Positions 41,348 to 49,702 are shown, numbered from the stretch's first letter. The stretch: 64,000 bases of DNA from JBFMFR01 sp040752025 (GCA_040752025.1 JBFMFR010000010.1:1-64000), one strand, 5' to 3'. Made by a program: numbers and translations. Notes: generated by a model from the sequence alone, not told the origin.

Positions 41348-42334
41348 TTAGCGCCGGGTGACTCCCAGTCCCGGGCGCTCTGGTAGAATCAGATTCGCCT
41401 GCTGGTAAAGCAGGCCCTGGTAGGGATCGTTTTGGATCAATAGAGGCCCATCCAGATCGATGTAGTCACACAACGGGGCGAGGTGAGCGGCGGCGGTGAC
41501 GCCCACGGAAGTTTCGACCATGCAGCCGAGCATGATTTGCATATCCAGGGCGCGCGCTACGTGAATGGCTCGCAGGGCTTCGCGGATCCCGCCGGTCTTC
41601 ATCAGCTTGATCACCACACCATCCACTGCGCCGGCGTGGGCGGCCACGTCGCGGGCGGTTTTGATATTCTCGTCGGCGAAAATGGGCACACCCAGTTTCT
41701 GGGCGCGCAGCCAGCGCAGGCCTTCGACATCGCCGATAGGCAGGGGTTGTTCGAAGAACTCCAGATCGTACTGCGCCAGGCGCGGGATCAGCATGGCGGC
41801 CTGCTCGCGACTCCAGCCAGCGTTGGTGTCCACGCGCAGGCGGGCAGGGGTGGCCTGGCGAATGGCTGCCAGGATGGCCTCGTCATCCGCGCTGCCCAGC
41901 TTGACTTTGATGATGGGCATGCCAGATTCCTGGGCGCGCTGTGCCATCAACTCCGGCGCATCTATTGAGACTGTGAACGAGGTGGGCGGGGCGTTGTGCG
42001 GGTTGAGGCCCAACAGGCAGTAAAGCGGTTGGCCAAGCTGCTGGCCGAGCAGATCGTGCAGGGCGATATCAACGGCGGCCCGGGCTGCCATCGAGCCGGG
42101 AGGCAGGCCATTGAGCAGGTCTTCGATCTGGAAGGGGTCCCACAGGCGCTCGGGCAGAGCTTGCAGGTAGTCGATGATGCCGGCCTGCGATTCGCCGTGG
42201 TGCGGCACGCCGGCCGCCTCGCCCATGCCTCCATCGATGTCCACCAGCACGTTGTGGCGCTGATCGGTGGCGCCGTGGGCGATGCGCCAGGTGGTGCGCA
42301 GTTGCAGGGTATAGGGTTCCCAGGTAAGAGTCAT
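41348..42334 (-). CDS. Dipeptide epimerase (L-Ala-D/L-Glu type)
   Basis: A 328-residue enolase-superfamily enzyme that interconverts D/L-Glu in dipeptides from the cell wall. The catalytic set is complete: IIKVKLG (KxK bases) at about 145-151, RVDTNAGWS (metal Asp), FEQPLP (metal Glu), FADEN (metal Asp), VVIKLMKTGG (the opposing Lys) and YIDLDGP, the substrate loop typical of dipeptide epimerases. Its ATG overlaps the stop of the upstream hydrolase-NlpC/P60 gene as ATGA. With a D-aminopeptidase and an NlpC/P60 enzyme in the same operon, the natural substrate is probably L-Ala-D-Glu released from murein. Confidence 0.93.
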   Translation of the reverse strand: MTLTWEPYTLQLRTTWRIAHGATDQRHNVLVDIDGGMGEAAGVPHHGESQAGIIDYLQALPERLWDPFQIEDLLNGLPPGSMAARAAVDIALHDLLGQQLGQPLYCLLGLNPHNAPPTSFTVSIDAPELMAQRAQESGMPIIKVKLGSADDEAILAAIRQATPARLRVDTNAGWSREQAAMLIPRLAQYDLEFFEQPLPIGDVEGLRWLRAQKLGVPIFADENIKTARDVAAHAGAVDGVVIKLMKTGGIREALRAIHVARALDMQIMLGCMVETSVGVTAAAHLAPLCDYIDLDGPLLIQNDPYQGLLYQQANLILPERPGLGVTRR

Positions 42335-44181
42335 GCAAACCTCCGTACGCCAAGCAGGTTATCGCGCAGCCAGGCGCGGTAGTGTTGGCTGGCGGGATCC
42401 AGGCTGTTGTATGAGACGCCCCAGGCTGTGCCGTTCGAATGGATGATTTCATCGCCGCCCAGGGAAATCGCCACATGGGTGACGTGGGCGAAGCGCTGGC
42501 TGGGCTGGTCTGGGCGCACTTCGCCGAAGAAAAGCAGGTCGCCGGGCAGGGGCTGGCCCTCCACGGGCTGCCCGGCGGCGAACTGCTGGTCAGCGTCGCG
42601 CGGCAGGGTAACGCCCAGGAAGCCCCAAAAAGCGCCTGCCAGGCCGGAGCAGTCGTAGCCGAAGGGCGTGCGACCGCCCCACATGTAGGGTATGCCGATG
42701 AAGCGGCGGAACAGTTCCAGGGCGAAAGCGATGCCCTCGGCGTCTGGGCTGGGACAGCGCTCCAGGTCGAGCAAGCCGTCCTGCTGCACCCACCAGGCGC
42801 GGCCATCCGGCAGGCGCACCTGCGCCAGGCCGTCTTGCCGGGCTGCGACGGGCAGGCGCAAGCCGAAGGGCAGCTTGCCGGCCTGGTTTTCCGCCTCGCT
42901 GTGCGGGTCGAGGCGCGCCGGCAGCAGTTCGGCGGTGACGAACACCTGGCAGGCGGCCTGGTAAGCCTGGACTTCCTCCCCGGTGCATGCATGCAGGGCA
43001 GCGGTGTGCATCCAGCCGATGTAGCTGTCGCGCACCATCTGCACCCGGCTCCACTCGCCCCCTGCTTCCAGGATACGCACGGCTTCACCCAGCAGTCCCT
43101 GGCTGAAGCGCTCGGACAGGCTGCGCGGCTGGCGGCGCAAATCGGTGACTGGACGGTTGACCAGCGCCCAGGGCGCCGGGTTGGCGCTGTCGTCCAGCAG
43201 AACATGGACGGCTTCGCTCGAAATCTGCGCCGCGGGCAGGCCGCTGGTATCCGCCAGGCGCTCGATGGCCTGCTGGCGCTGACTGGCAGTTAACACTTCG
43301 CCGGAAAGTTGCAGTCCACTGGCCTGGTGGGTGGCGTGCAGGTTGAACACGGTCAGGCGGCCGTCGTCAAAGCGCTCTTTGCGCAGGCGGTAGAGGGCTT
43401 CGTTGGCCGGGTCGCCGCGGCGGGTGAGGAAATCCTGGACGCGCTCGATCCATTCGGAGAGGCGTTCAGCGTGCACGGTGTGACCGACGCCCGGCGGCAG
43501 CCAGGCCTCGGCCAGGGGGATGTGCTCGGCGATGAACTGCCCGTGGCGCATTGGAGCATTGACACGGTCTTCAGCGCCCTGGATCACCAGGGTGGGGCGC
43601 TGCACGGCTTGTAAGTCGGCGGGGGTGTAATTGGGCTGGGTGATGATCTCCTGCACCGTCATGCGCAGCAGGTCGCGCCAGTAGTCCGGGCCGTGGGTGG
43701 GGCCGTGCAGGGCGATCATGCGCTCCATCCAGTCCGGCGCCTGGCGCGCCACGCGTTCGGGGTCGAAGATGGCGGGCTCTTTTTCCACCAGGTCGGGGCT
43801 GACGTAGGCGTTGGCGGCCTGCAGGACGGCGGTTTGGACGATCTCGGGGTGCTCCAGCAAGGTCACCAGGGCCACGTTGCCGCCGTTGCTGTGCCCGATG
43901 ATGTGGGCGCTGGAGTAACCCAGGGCGCGCACCAGGGCGGCCATATCGGCGGCCATTTCAAGGAAGCTGTAAGAGTTGTTGGGGTTGCTGCTCTGTCCGT
44001 GGCCGCGGCAGTCGGGCACAATCACCCGCCAGTTGCGCGCCAGCAAGGGGGCCACCAGGTTCCAATTTTCCTGGCCAGTTTGGGTTGAGCCGTGGATCAG
44101 CAGGACGGGCGCCTGCCCGGGTTGGTCCTGGCCGAAGGCCTGGTAATAGATTTGTGCGCCGTTGATCGAGATGTGCGGCAT
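42331..44181 (-). CDS. Alpha/beta hydrolase-SH3-NlpC/P60 fusion protein
   Basis: A 616-residue fusion. Residues about 1-265 are an alpha/beta hydrolase: LLIHGSTQTGQENW, nucleophile Ser98 in GHSNGG, an Asp in GAEDRV and His in GVGHTVHAE. Residues about 330-475 look like two bacterial SH3-type units (VTDLRRQPRSLSERFSQGLL, QDGLAQVRLPDGRAWWV). Residues about 487-610 are an NlpC/P60 endopeptidase with Cys511 in YDCSGLAGAFW, His569 in THVAISLG and His581. The SH3-NlpC/P60 half matches YkfC, which cleaves gamma-D-Glu-diamino acid bonds. No signal peptide is visible. The D-aminopeptidase gene lies seven bases upstream, and the epimerase overlaps its stop. Confidence 0.9.
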   Translation of the reverse strand: MPHISINGAQIYYQAFGQDQPGQAPVLLIHGSTQTGQENWNLVAPLLARNWRVIVPDCRGHGQSSNPNNSYSFLEMAADMAALVRALGYSSAHIIGHSNGGNVALVTLLEHPEIVQTAVLQAANAYVSPDLVEKEPAIFDPERVARQAPDWMERMIALHGPTHGPDYWRDLLRMTVQEIITQPNYTPADLQAVQRPTLVIQGAEDRVNAPMRHGQFIAEHIPLAEAWLPPGVGHTVHAERLSEWIERVQDFLTRRGDPANEALYRLRKERFDDGRLTVFNLHATHQASGLQLSGEVLTASQRQQAIERLADTSGLPAAQISSEAVHVLLDDSANPAPWALVNRPVTDLRRQPRSLSERFSQGLLGEAVRILEAGGEWSRVQMVRDSYIGWMHTAALHACTGEEVQAYQAACQVFVTAELLPARLDPHSEAENQAGKLPFGLRLPVAARQDGLAQVRLPDGRAWWVQQDGLLDLERCPSPDAEGIAFALELFRRFIGIPYMWGGRTPFGYDCSGLAGAFWGFLGVTLPRDADQQFAAGQPVEGQPLPGDLLFFGEVRPDQPSQRFAHVTHVAISLGGDEIIHSNGTAWGVSYNSLDPASQHYRAWLRDNLLGVRRFA

Positions 44182-44187
44182 AGGCGC

Positions 44188-45006
44188 TTACCTCGCCAGG
44201 GCCAGAACGGTGCGGAAGGCGGCGTAGATGGTGACGATATCGGGGGCGGTGTAAGCAAGGCGGCGACCCGAGCGCTGCGAGCCAGGCAGGCAGGCGGCTT
44301 TATCGGCCATCTCCGATTGGGGGAAGTCGATCACCATGGTGATGGGCGTGGGCAGGCGCAGCGGTTGGGGAGACTGCCCCTGGCGCAGGTTGGCGACCGC
44401 TCGCGCCGCCGCATCCTGGATCAACAGCTGGGTGACGGCTGGTGGGTACAGTTCGGCGGACATGCGCCCGCTGGCACGCTTGACCACTGCCTTCTCGAGC
44501 GGACCAAGCAGGGTTTCTGCCTCGGCGCAGGCGGTTTGATCGCCTGAGATCATGATCACCGGCGCGCCAAAGTGCCCACATACGGCGGCATTCAAGCCAA
44601 TTTCACCGAACAACGCACCGTTGATCCACAGGTTCGCCACGCGTACATCCGACCAGGTGTGATCGAGGATGGCGTTCTGCGAACCGATGCGGGCGTGGTA
44701 GCCCACGTAGATGACGCCATTCACGCCGCTGTCGATGCCCTGCACCATGGATAGCGGCGAGGGCGTGCCGCTGTTCAAATGGGCGCGCTGGTCCAGCTCT
44801 TCGATGAGGATGTTGCGGCTGTAGCCGTGCCCATCGGCAACGATGACTTCATCGGCCCCGGCCTGGAAGGCGCCGCGGATGGCGGCATTGACGTCGCCTG
44901 TCATCAGGCGGCGGAAGCGGGCATATTCGGGGTGGCTGCTATCCACCTGGTCCCAATGGACGACTCCGGTGATCCCCTCCATATCTGCAGCGATCAAGAT
45001 TTTCAT
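44188..45006 (-). CDS. dppA: M55-family D-aminopeptidase, DppA type
   Basis: A 272-residue zinc enzyme. The start is at the ATG at 45006 behind AAGGAGT, which gives the family opening MKILIAADMEGITGV with the Asp/Glu metal ligands. GHGYSRNI-type ADGHGYSR, YHARIG and FGEIGLNAAVCGHFGAPVIM follow, giving the His and Glu ligands. It removes N-terminal D-amino acids from peptides. In Bacillus, dppA stands before the dipeptide transporter and ykfABCD. Here it leads an operon with a YkfC-like fusion and a YkfB-like epimerase. No transporter is present in the window. Confidence 0.92.
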   Translation of the reverse strand: MKILIAADMEGITGVVHWDQVDSSHPEYARFRRLMTGDVNAAIRGAFQAGADEVIVADGHGYSRNILIEELDQRAHLNSGTPSPLSMVQGIDSGVNGVIYVGYHARIGSQNAILDHTWSDVRVANLWINGALFGEIGLNAAVCGHFGAPVIMISGDQTACAEAETLLGPLEKAVVKRASGRMSAELYPPAVTQLLIQDAAARAVANLRQGQSPQPLRLPTPITMVIDFPQSEMADKAACLPGSQRSGRRLAYTAPDIVTIYAAFRTVLALAR

Positions 45007-45187
45007 GTGCGACTCCTTGTTGTATGCGTATTGGGCCAGGCGGGGCCTGGCAACGAGCAAAGTTTACCACGATTGTTCAACCTTGAAGAACTCGGGCCGG
45101 CCTCCTCACGGGTTTGTCAGGCATAGGCGTGGTTTACGGCAAAGCGGGACTTGCCGTGCTATAATCATAGCGCATTCGTGAAAAATC

Positions 45188-45206
45188 GAGCGGAAGAATT
45201 CCGCTC
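45188..45206 (+). promoter_or_regulatory. Hairpin in the leader of the degV-family gene
   Basis: GAGCGGAA-GAA-TTCCGCTC, a perfect 8-bp stem with a 3-base loop. It lies about 20 bases after a TATAAT box at 45160-45165 and about 60 bases before the start codon, so it would be near the 5' end of the mRNA. Confidence 0.45.
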
Positions 45207-45268
45207 TGGTGTTAGGCATCCCTGGAGCGGGCAACGCCGAGGATTGTAGGCGCTTATTTGGAGGAAAA

Positions 45269-46111
45269 ATGACCATCCGCATCGTCACCGACAGCACCTG
45301 CGACTTGCCCGAAGCGGCAGTAGTCGCTCATAACATCTCGGTGATCCCCATGATGATCCAGATCGGCGAGCAATCTTTCCGGGATGGAGTGGATATCTCG
45401 CGGCGCTCGTTCTACGAGTGTTTGCCGGACTGCGATCCTTACCCCACTACCGGTGCGCCTGGCCCGGATGCTTTCCGCGAGGTCTACACCCGGCTGGCGA
45501 GCGAGGGTGCTACAGAGATTCTTTCGATTCATATTGCCGCCAGCCTGAGCGGGGTCTATGATGTGGCACGCGCTGCGGCGCGGTCTTTTACGGATGTGCC
45601 AGTATCGGTGTTCGACTCGCGCCAGGTCAGCCTGGGGATAGGTTTCCAGGCCGAAACGGCGGCCAAAGCAGCGGCCAGCGGGGCTACGCTCGAGCAAATC
45701 CTGGAGCTGCTCAAGGAGCAGACGGCGCGCACGCACACGGCGGCGGTTTTAGATGTGTTCGAATACTTGCAGCGCTCGGGTCGCCTGAACCGGGCGGTGG
45801 CTGGCCTGGGAGCCATGCTGCGTTTCAAGCCCCTGTTGCGCATTTACAATGGCGAAGTCAAAGCAGAGAGCATGCGCACGCGCCAGGGCGCTACCCAAAA
45901 GCTGGTGGAGATCATGGAAGAGATCGGCCCGCTGGAGCGCGTGGCCCTGCTGCACAGCCATGCGCCGGCGCTGGTCGAACAGTTGCAGCAGCGCGCTCAC
46001 AGCCTGCTGCCGCTTGGAGAGGTTTTTGTTGTGGACATCACCCCGGTGATCGGCGTGCACACCGGCCCGGGGGCAGTGGGTTTCGTTGGAATCGCCGCTA
46101 AAAAGGGGTGA
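45269..46111 (+). CDS. DegV-family fatty-acid-binding protein
   Basis: A 280-residue DegV protein. GGAGG precedes the ATG at 45269; earlier codons in the frame are noncoding. Family marks are the opening IRIVTDSTCDLPEAAV, PMMIQIGEQSFRDGVDIS, TGAPGPDAFREVY, the SIHIAASLSGVYDVARAAA lipid-clamping region and ITPVIGVHTGPGAVGFVG at the end. These proteins bind a single fatty acid and, in Firmicutes, serve as FakB subunits of fatty acid kinase. No FakA is in the window. The convergent redoxin gene ends 13 bases beyond its stop. Confidence 0.93.
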   Translation: MTIRIVTDSTCDLPEAAVVAHNISVIPMMIQIGEQSFRDGVDISRRSFYECLPDCDPYPTTGAPGPDAFREVYTRLASEGATEILSIHIAASLSGVYDVARAAARSFTDVPVSVFDSRQVSLGIGFQAETAAKAAASGATLEQILELLKEQTARTHTAAVLDVFEYLQRSGRLNRAVAGLGAMLRFKPLLRIYNGEVKAESMRTRQGATQKLVEIMEEIGPLERVALLHSHAPALVEQLQQRAHSLLPLGEVFVVDITPVIGVHTGPGAVGFVGIAAKKG

Positions 46112-46124
46112 GGCAGCCACTAAC

Positions 46125-46718
46125 TTATTCGGCCAGCAAAGCCTGGATAGCAGCTTCGGTCTCCTGGTAGCCGCCTTCGCCGATGTGCTGGTAGCGGATG
46201 CGGCCCTGCTTGTCGATCAGGTACAGCGTTGGCCAGTAGCGGTTATTGTAAGCGCGCCAGGTCTCGCCATCGTTGTCCTGGGCCACGGCGTAGGGGATAT
46301 CCAGGCGCTGCAGGGCGGCCTGCAAGTTCTCCAGGTCGCGCTCGTAGCTGAACTCCGGGAAGTGGTTGCCGATTACTACCAGCCCCTGGGAAGCGTATTT
46401 TTGGTGCCATTCCCTCACCGAGGGAATCACGTGTTGGCAGTTAATTCAACCGAAGGTCCACATGTCCAGCAGCACGACCTTGCCGCGCAGGTCAGCCAGG
46501 CGCAGCGGCGGGCTGTTCAGCCAGACCTGGTTATTGAGCTCGGGAGCCGGGCCCAGGTCGGGTAGGCCGGCAGGTTCTGACCTGTCGCTGGTGGGGATGG
46601 GTGTGGGAACCCCTGGTTGGGCGCTGCCAGGCTGGACGGCGGTTGGCTGCGTGGTTGCCGGCAGCGGGGCGCAGCCGGCCAGAACGGTTACCAGTAAAAC
46701 GATCCATCCATATTTCAT
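46125..46718 (-). CDS. Candidate selenocysteine-containing thioredoxin-like lipoprotein (UxxC, in-frame TGA)
   Basis: A 197-residue redoxin, read through one in-frame TGA at 46446-46448. The N-terminus is a lipoprotein signal (VTVLAGC, lipid Cys16). After a Pro/Thr linker comes a TlpA-like fold: LADLRGKVVLLDMWTFG, position 91 = TGA, then INCQHVIPSVREWHQKY, YERDLENLQAAL, YAVAQDNDGETWRAYNNRYW and the cis-Pro strand WPTLYLIDKQGRIRY. Relatives have WTFGCINCQ, so TGA replaces the first Cys of CxxC and gives UINC. Downstream codons stay in frame to TAA at 46125. The hairpin at 46409-46427 fits a bacterial SECIS. GGAGG precedes the start; it follows the kinase gene by 62 bases. Alternatives are a nonsense mutation or an assembly error. 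Confidence 0.8.
46409..46427 (-). promoter_or_regulatory. Candidate bacterial SECIS hairpin
   Basis: On the mRNA the TGA is followed by 18 bases, then AUUCCCUC-GGU-GAGGGAAU, a perfect 8-bp stem with a 3-base loop that begins with G. The loop starts 26 bases after the TGA, within the spacing reported for bacterial SECIS elements (about 16-37). GUG before and CAC after the stem can add three pairs past a two-base GG bulge. One base triplet in the stem is AGG for Arg, an uncommon codon in this GC-rich genome, as if chosen for pairing. Confidence 0.75.
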
Positions 46719-46780
46719 CATTTTCCTCCAATACCAATAAATGTGCCCTGCCGGGGATATAAATCCGGCAATTCCTCAGA

Positions 46781-48028
46781 TTATGAGCGGCGGGGCAGGA
46801 TAAATGCGAAACGGGTTTGCCCGGGCCGGCTTTCGACCTGGATGTCCCCGCCGTGAGCCTGGACGATGCCGCGGGCGATGGCCAGGCCCAGCCCGGCCCC
46901 GCCAGTGGCGCGGTTGCGCGATTTCTCGCTGCGGTAGAAGCGCTCGAAGATGTGCGGCAGGTCTTCGGCCGGGATGCCTTCGCCGCTATCGCTGATCTCG
47001 ATCTCGACGCCGGAGGGCAAGGGGCGAGCGTTGAGCTGCACCGACCCGCCGGGGGGCGTGTGACGCAGGGCATTGCTGACCAGGTTGTTGAGCACGCGCC
47101 CGATGCGTGCTACGTCCATGAATAGCGGGTCGATTCCCGGGGAAACCTGGCCTTGCAAAGACACCTGGCGCTGTGCGGCCAGGGCGGAGAAGCTCTCCAG
47201 CGTATCCGAAATCAGATCGGTCAGCGAGCTGTCCTCGCGATTGAGGGTCAGGCCGCCGGCATCCAGTTGGGCCATTTGGAACAGATCGTCGATCAGGGCC
47301 GACAGGGCGCCGATGTCGCGCCGGGCGGTGTTCAGGTAGCGCTGCACCACCTGGGGGTCTTCGACCACGCCGTCTGCCAGCGCCTCGACCATGGCGCGGA
47401 TCGAAGCCAGCGGTGTTTGCAGGTCGTGGCTGACCCAGGCGATCAGGTCGCGGCGCAGGGCCTCCAGCTCTTGCTGCTGGCGAGCTGCATCTTGAAGCTG
47501 GGTAGCCATGCTGTTGAAGCTCTCGGCCAGGGCGGCGATTTCGTCCCGCCCGGCAGCGGCGACGCGCGCCTCCAGATCGCCCTGGGAAACCCGCTGCACG
47601 GCCTGGTTGAGGGCCTGGACGCGGTCGGTGATGGCATTCGATAGGAACAGCCCCAGCGCCATGGCGATTCCGCCGGCGAACAGGAGCAGGACGGTCGCCA
47701 GCAGCAGGTCGTGCTGGCTGGCGAACATCAGCCGGGCGGTCACCCACACGTTGAGGAAGGTCAACAGGCTGGCCAGGGCGTAGCCGCCCAACAGCGTCCA
47801 GCGGATGGTGGGGGAGCGCTGCATCCAGCCGGAGCGGTAGGCGGCGTAACCCGCCAGGATGGAGATTACGGCCGTAATGGAAAGGAAGCCGACCATCAGC
47901 AGGATTTCGCTGAGCGGCGGAGACATGAGCAGGTCGAAGGCTAACAGGGTAGCGGCGATGACCAGCAGCACGCCGAGGGATAACTGCACCAGAAATGGCA
48001 GGCGAGAGGCTTGCAGGCGGGTTTTCAT
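46781..48028 (-). CDS. Sensor histidine kinase of the redox cluster
   Basis: A 415-residue membrane kinase. I start at the ATG at 48028, which has CCGGAG before it; an ATG five codons earlier is possible. Four hydrophobic helices at about 10-30, 38-62, 80-100 and 105-130 form a compact membrane sensor with no large outer domain. HAMP follows (ITDRVQALNQAVQRVSQGDL), then H-box LIAWVSHDLQTPLASIR, N-box LNNLVSNALRHTPPGG, SDSGEGIPAED, IFERFYRSE and GAGLGLAIARG. It overlaps neither neighbour but follows the response regulator by 18 bases and precedes the selenoredoxin gene by 62, which suggests one transcript. Confidence 0.92.
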   Translation of the reverse strand: MKTRLQASRLPFLVQLSLGVLLVIAATLLAFDLLMSPPLSEILLMVGFLSITAVISILAGYAAYRSGWMQRSPTIRWTLLGGYALASLLTFLNVWVTARLMFASQHDLLLATVLLLFAGGIAMALGLFLSNAITDRVQALNQAVQRVSQGDLEARVAAAGRDEIAALAESFNSMATQLQDAARQQQELEALRRDLIAWVSHDLQTPLASIRAMVEALADGVVEDPQVVQRYLNTARRDIGALSALIDDLFQMAQLDAGGLTLNREDSSLTDLISDTLESFSALAAQRQVSLQGQVSPGIDPLFMDVARIGRVLNNLVSNALRHTPPGGSVQLNARPLPSGVEIEISDSGEGIPAEDLPHIFERFYRSEKSRNRATGGAGLGLAIARGIVQAHGGDIQVESRPGQTRFAFILPRRS

Positions 48029-48046
48029 GGGATGCTCCGGCATGAC

Positions 48047-48736
48047 TCAGGGCTCGAATTTGTAGCCCACGCCCCACACGGTTACCAGGCGCTGCGGGTT
48101 GGAAGAATCGCGCTCGATCTTCTCGCGCAGGCGGCGGATGTGCACGGTAACGGTGGAGGGATCGATAAAGTCAGACACGCCCCACACGCGCTCCAGCAGT
48201 TGGTCGCGGGTGAAGACCTGGCGCGGGTGGCTGGCGAGCAGGTAGAGCAGGTCGAATTCCTTGGCGGTCAGGGTGACCTCGCCTCCGCCCAGGGTCACCA
48301 GGTGCATGCGCGGGTCGATCTCCAGCTCGCCGAAGGCCAGCGGGCGTTCGCTTGTGCTGCCCTCGGCGCTGCCCGCGCGGCGCAGCACAGCGCGCACCCG
48401 GCTGACCAGCTCTTGCGGGCTGAAAGGCTTAACCACGTAGTCGTCGGCGCCCATCTCCAACCCGGCGATGCGGTCGGCTTCTTCGCGGCGGGCAGTCAGC
48501 ATGATGATGGGCACATCGCTGCGGTCGCGCAGCCAGCGCGTGATTGCCAGACCGTCGACCTTGGGCAGCATCAAGTCCAGCACGACCAGGTCGGGGAGCT
48601 GGCGCGCCAGGGCGTCCATGGCGCTTTGCCCGTCCGGGATGATCTGCACCTGGTAGCCGGCGCGGCGTAAATACAGCTCGACCACTTCGGCGATGCTGGG
48701 TTCATCTTCTACGATCAAAATCTGGTTATTACTCAT
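48047..48736 (-). CDS. OmpR/PhoB-family response regulator of the redox cluster
   Basis: A 229-residue regulator. I start at the ATG at 48736, which has AGGAGAGG before it; an upstream codon would add ten unrelated residues. The receiver domain has VEDE at 9-12, phosphoacceptor Asp54 in VVLDLMLPK, a Thr in MLTARREEAD and Lys in DDYVVKPFSP. The winged helix ends with VTVWGVGYKFEP. It is the first gene of the minus-strand unit and divergent from the redoxin lipoprotein gene at 48925, so its binding sites probably lie in the 188-base space between them. Confidence 0.93.
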   Translation of the reverse strand: MSNNQILIVEDEPSIAEVVELYLRRAGYQVQIIPDGQSAMDALARQLPDLVVLDLMLPKVDGLAITRWLRDRSDVPIIMLTARREEADRIAGLEMGADDYVVKPFSPQELVSRVRAVLRRAGSAEGSTSERPLAFGELEIDPRMHLVTLGGGEVTLTAKEFDLLYLLASHPRQVFTRDQLLERVWGVSDFIDPSTVTVHIRRLREKIERDSSNPQRLVTVWGVGYKFEP

Positions 48737-48924
48737 GGCTGCCTCTCCTGTCGGCAAATATATCATACAAAGGACTGGTTACGTAGAGCCAACGAAATCA
48801 TTACGAAATCCTTACGGCGCCAACGGTTTCGTTCAGAGTCTCGTAATTTCGATACAGGTTTCTAGTAAGAATGTTGTGTCACAATTGCGGCTGTCGTGAA
48901 GACCAATTTTTGACGGAGGAAACC

Positions 48925-49674
48925 ATGTCCAACCACAAACATCTTTTGATCTGGATCACAGTTTTTGCCCTGGCGCTGTCGGCCTGCGCTGGCGCTGGGC
49001 AGCCGAAGGCAGCCGCCACCGATGCCATGATGGACAAGCCCACGGAAGCCATGATGGACAAGCCCACGGAAGCGATGATGGAGAAACCCACCGAGGCGAT
49101 GATGGAGAAACCCACCGAGGCGATGATGGACAAGCCCACGGAAGCGATGATGGACAAGCCCACCGAGACCATGATGGAAACGCCTGTGCCCGAGACGATG
49201 AAGGATGATAAAATGATGTCCGTGCCAGCCTGGTTCGGCGCGGCCCTGACCGACGTCAACCGCGGCGAGACGTTCAGCATCGGCGACCTGAAGGGCAAGG
49301 TGGTGCTGGTCGAGACGCTGGCGATGTGGTGCTCGAACTGCCTCAAGCAGCAGAAGCAGGTGCTGGCGCTGCACGCTCAGCTTGGCGAGCGGGATGATTT
49401 TGTCAGCCTGGGCCTGGACATCGATCCGAACGAGGATGGGGCGGCTTTGCAGGCTTACACGCAGAAGAACGGCTTCAACTGGAAGTACGCCATCGCCCCC
49501 GCCGAGGTCAGCCGGGAACTGGGCCAACTGTACGGCGACCAGTTCCTCAACCCGCCCTCCACGCCGATGTTGATCATCGACCGGCATGGGGAAGTGCACC
49601 CGCTGCCGTTCGGCATCAAAAGCGCCGAGGCTTTGCTCAAGGCTTTGCAGCCGTTCCTGGATGAGGGGATGTAG
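48925..49674 (+). CDS. Redoxin lipoprotein with Met/Lys-rich tandem repeat
   Basis: A 249-residue exported redoxin. GGAGGAAA before the ATG at 48925 sets the start. The lipobox LSAC ends at Cys21. Residues 35-82 are six copies of MMDKPTEA/MMEKPTEA. The redoxin domain from about 100 has DLKGKVVLVETLAMWCSNCL with Cys136 and Cys139, then SLGLDIDPNEDGAALQAYTQ and the cis-Pro loop NPPSTPMLIID. It is of the TlpA/AhpC-TSA class and is expected to be reduced from the cytoplasm through the CcdA gene that follows after 113 bases. Compared with the UINC protein nearby, this one keeps both cysteines. Confidence 0.92.
   Translation: MSNHKHLLIWITVFALALSACAGAGQPKAAATDAMMDKPTEAMMDKPTEAMMEKPTEAMMEKPTEAMMDKPTEAMMDKPTETMMETPVPETMKDDKMMSVPAWFGAALTDVNRGETFSIGDLKGKVVLVETLAMWCSNCLKQQKQVLALHAQLGERDDFVSLGLDIDPNEDGAALQAYTQKNGFNWKYAIAPAEVSRELGQLYGDQFLNPPSTPMLIIDRHGEVHPLPFGIKSAEALLKALQPFLDEGM
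49027..49188 (+). repeat. In-frame 24-bp tandem repeat
   Basis: Units start at 49027, 49051, 49075, 49099, 49123 and 49147, with a degenerate seventh at 49171. Each encodes MM(D/E)KPTEA. The sequence alternates ATGATGGACAAGCCCACGGA and ATGATGGAGAAACCCACCGA variants, which suggests duplication of whole pairs of units. Confidence 0.9.
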
Positions 49675-49702
49675 GATTAGTATAAGCGGCTTTACTACGG
49701 AG

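Noticed and set aside
46125..46718. Frameshift explanation for the split redoxin
   Set aside because: Both halves are in the same reading frame and meet at a single TGA; no insertion or deletion is needed, so a frameshift is not the explanation.
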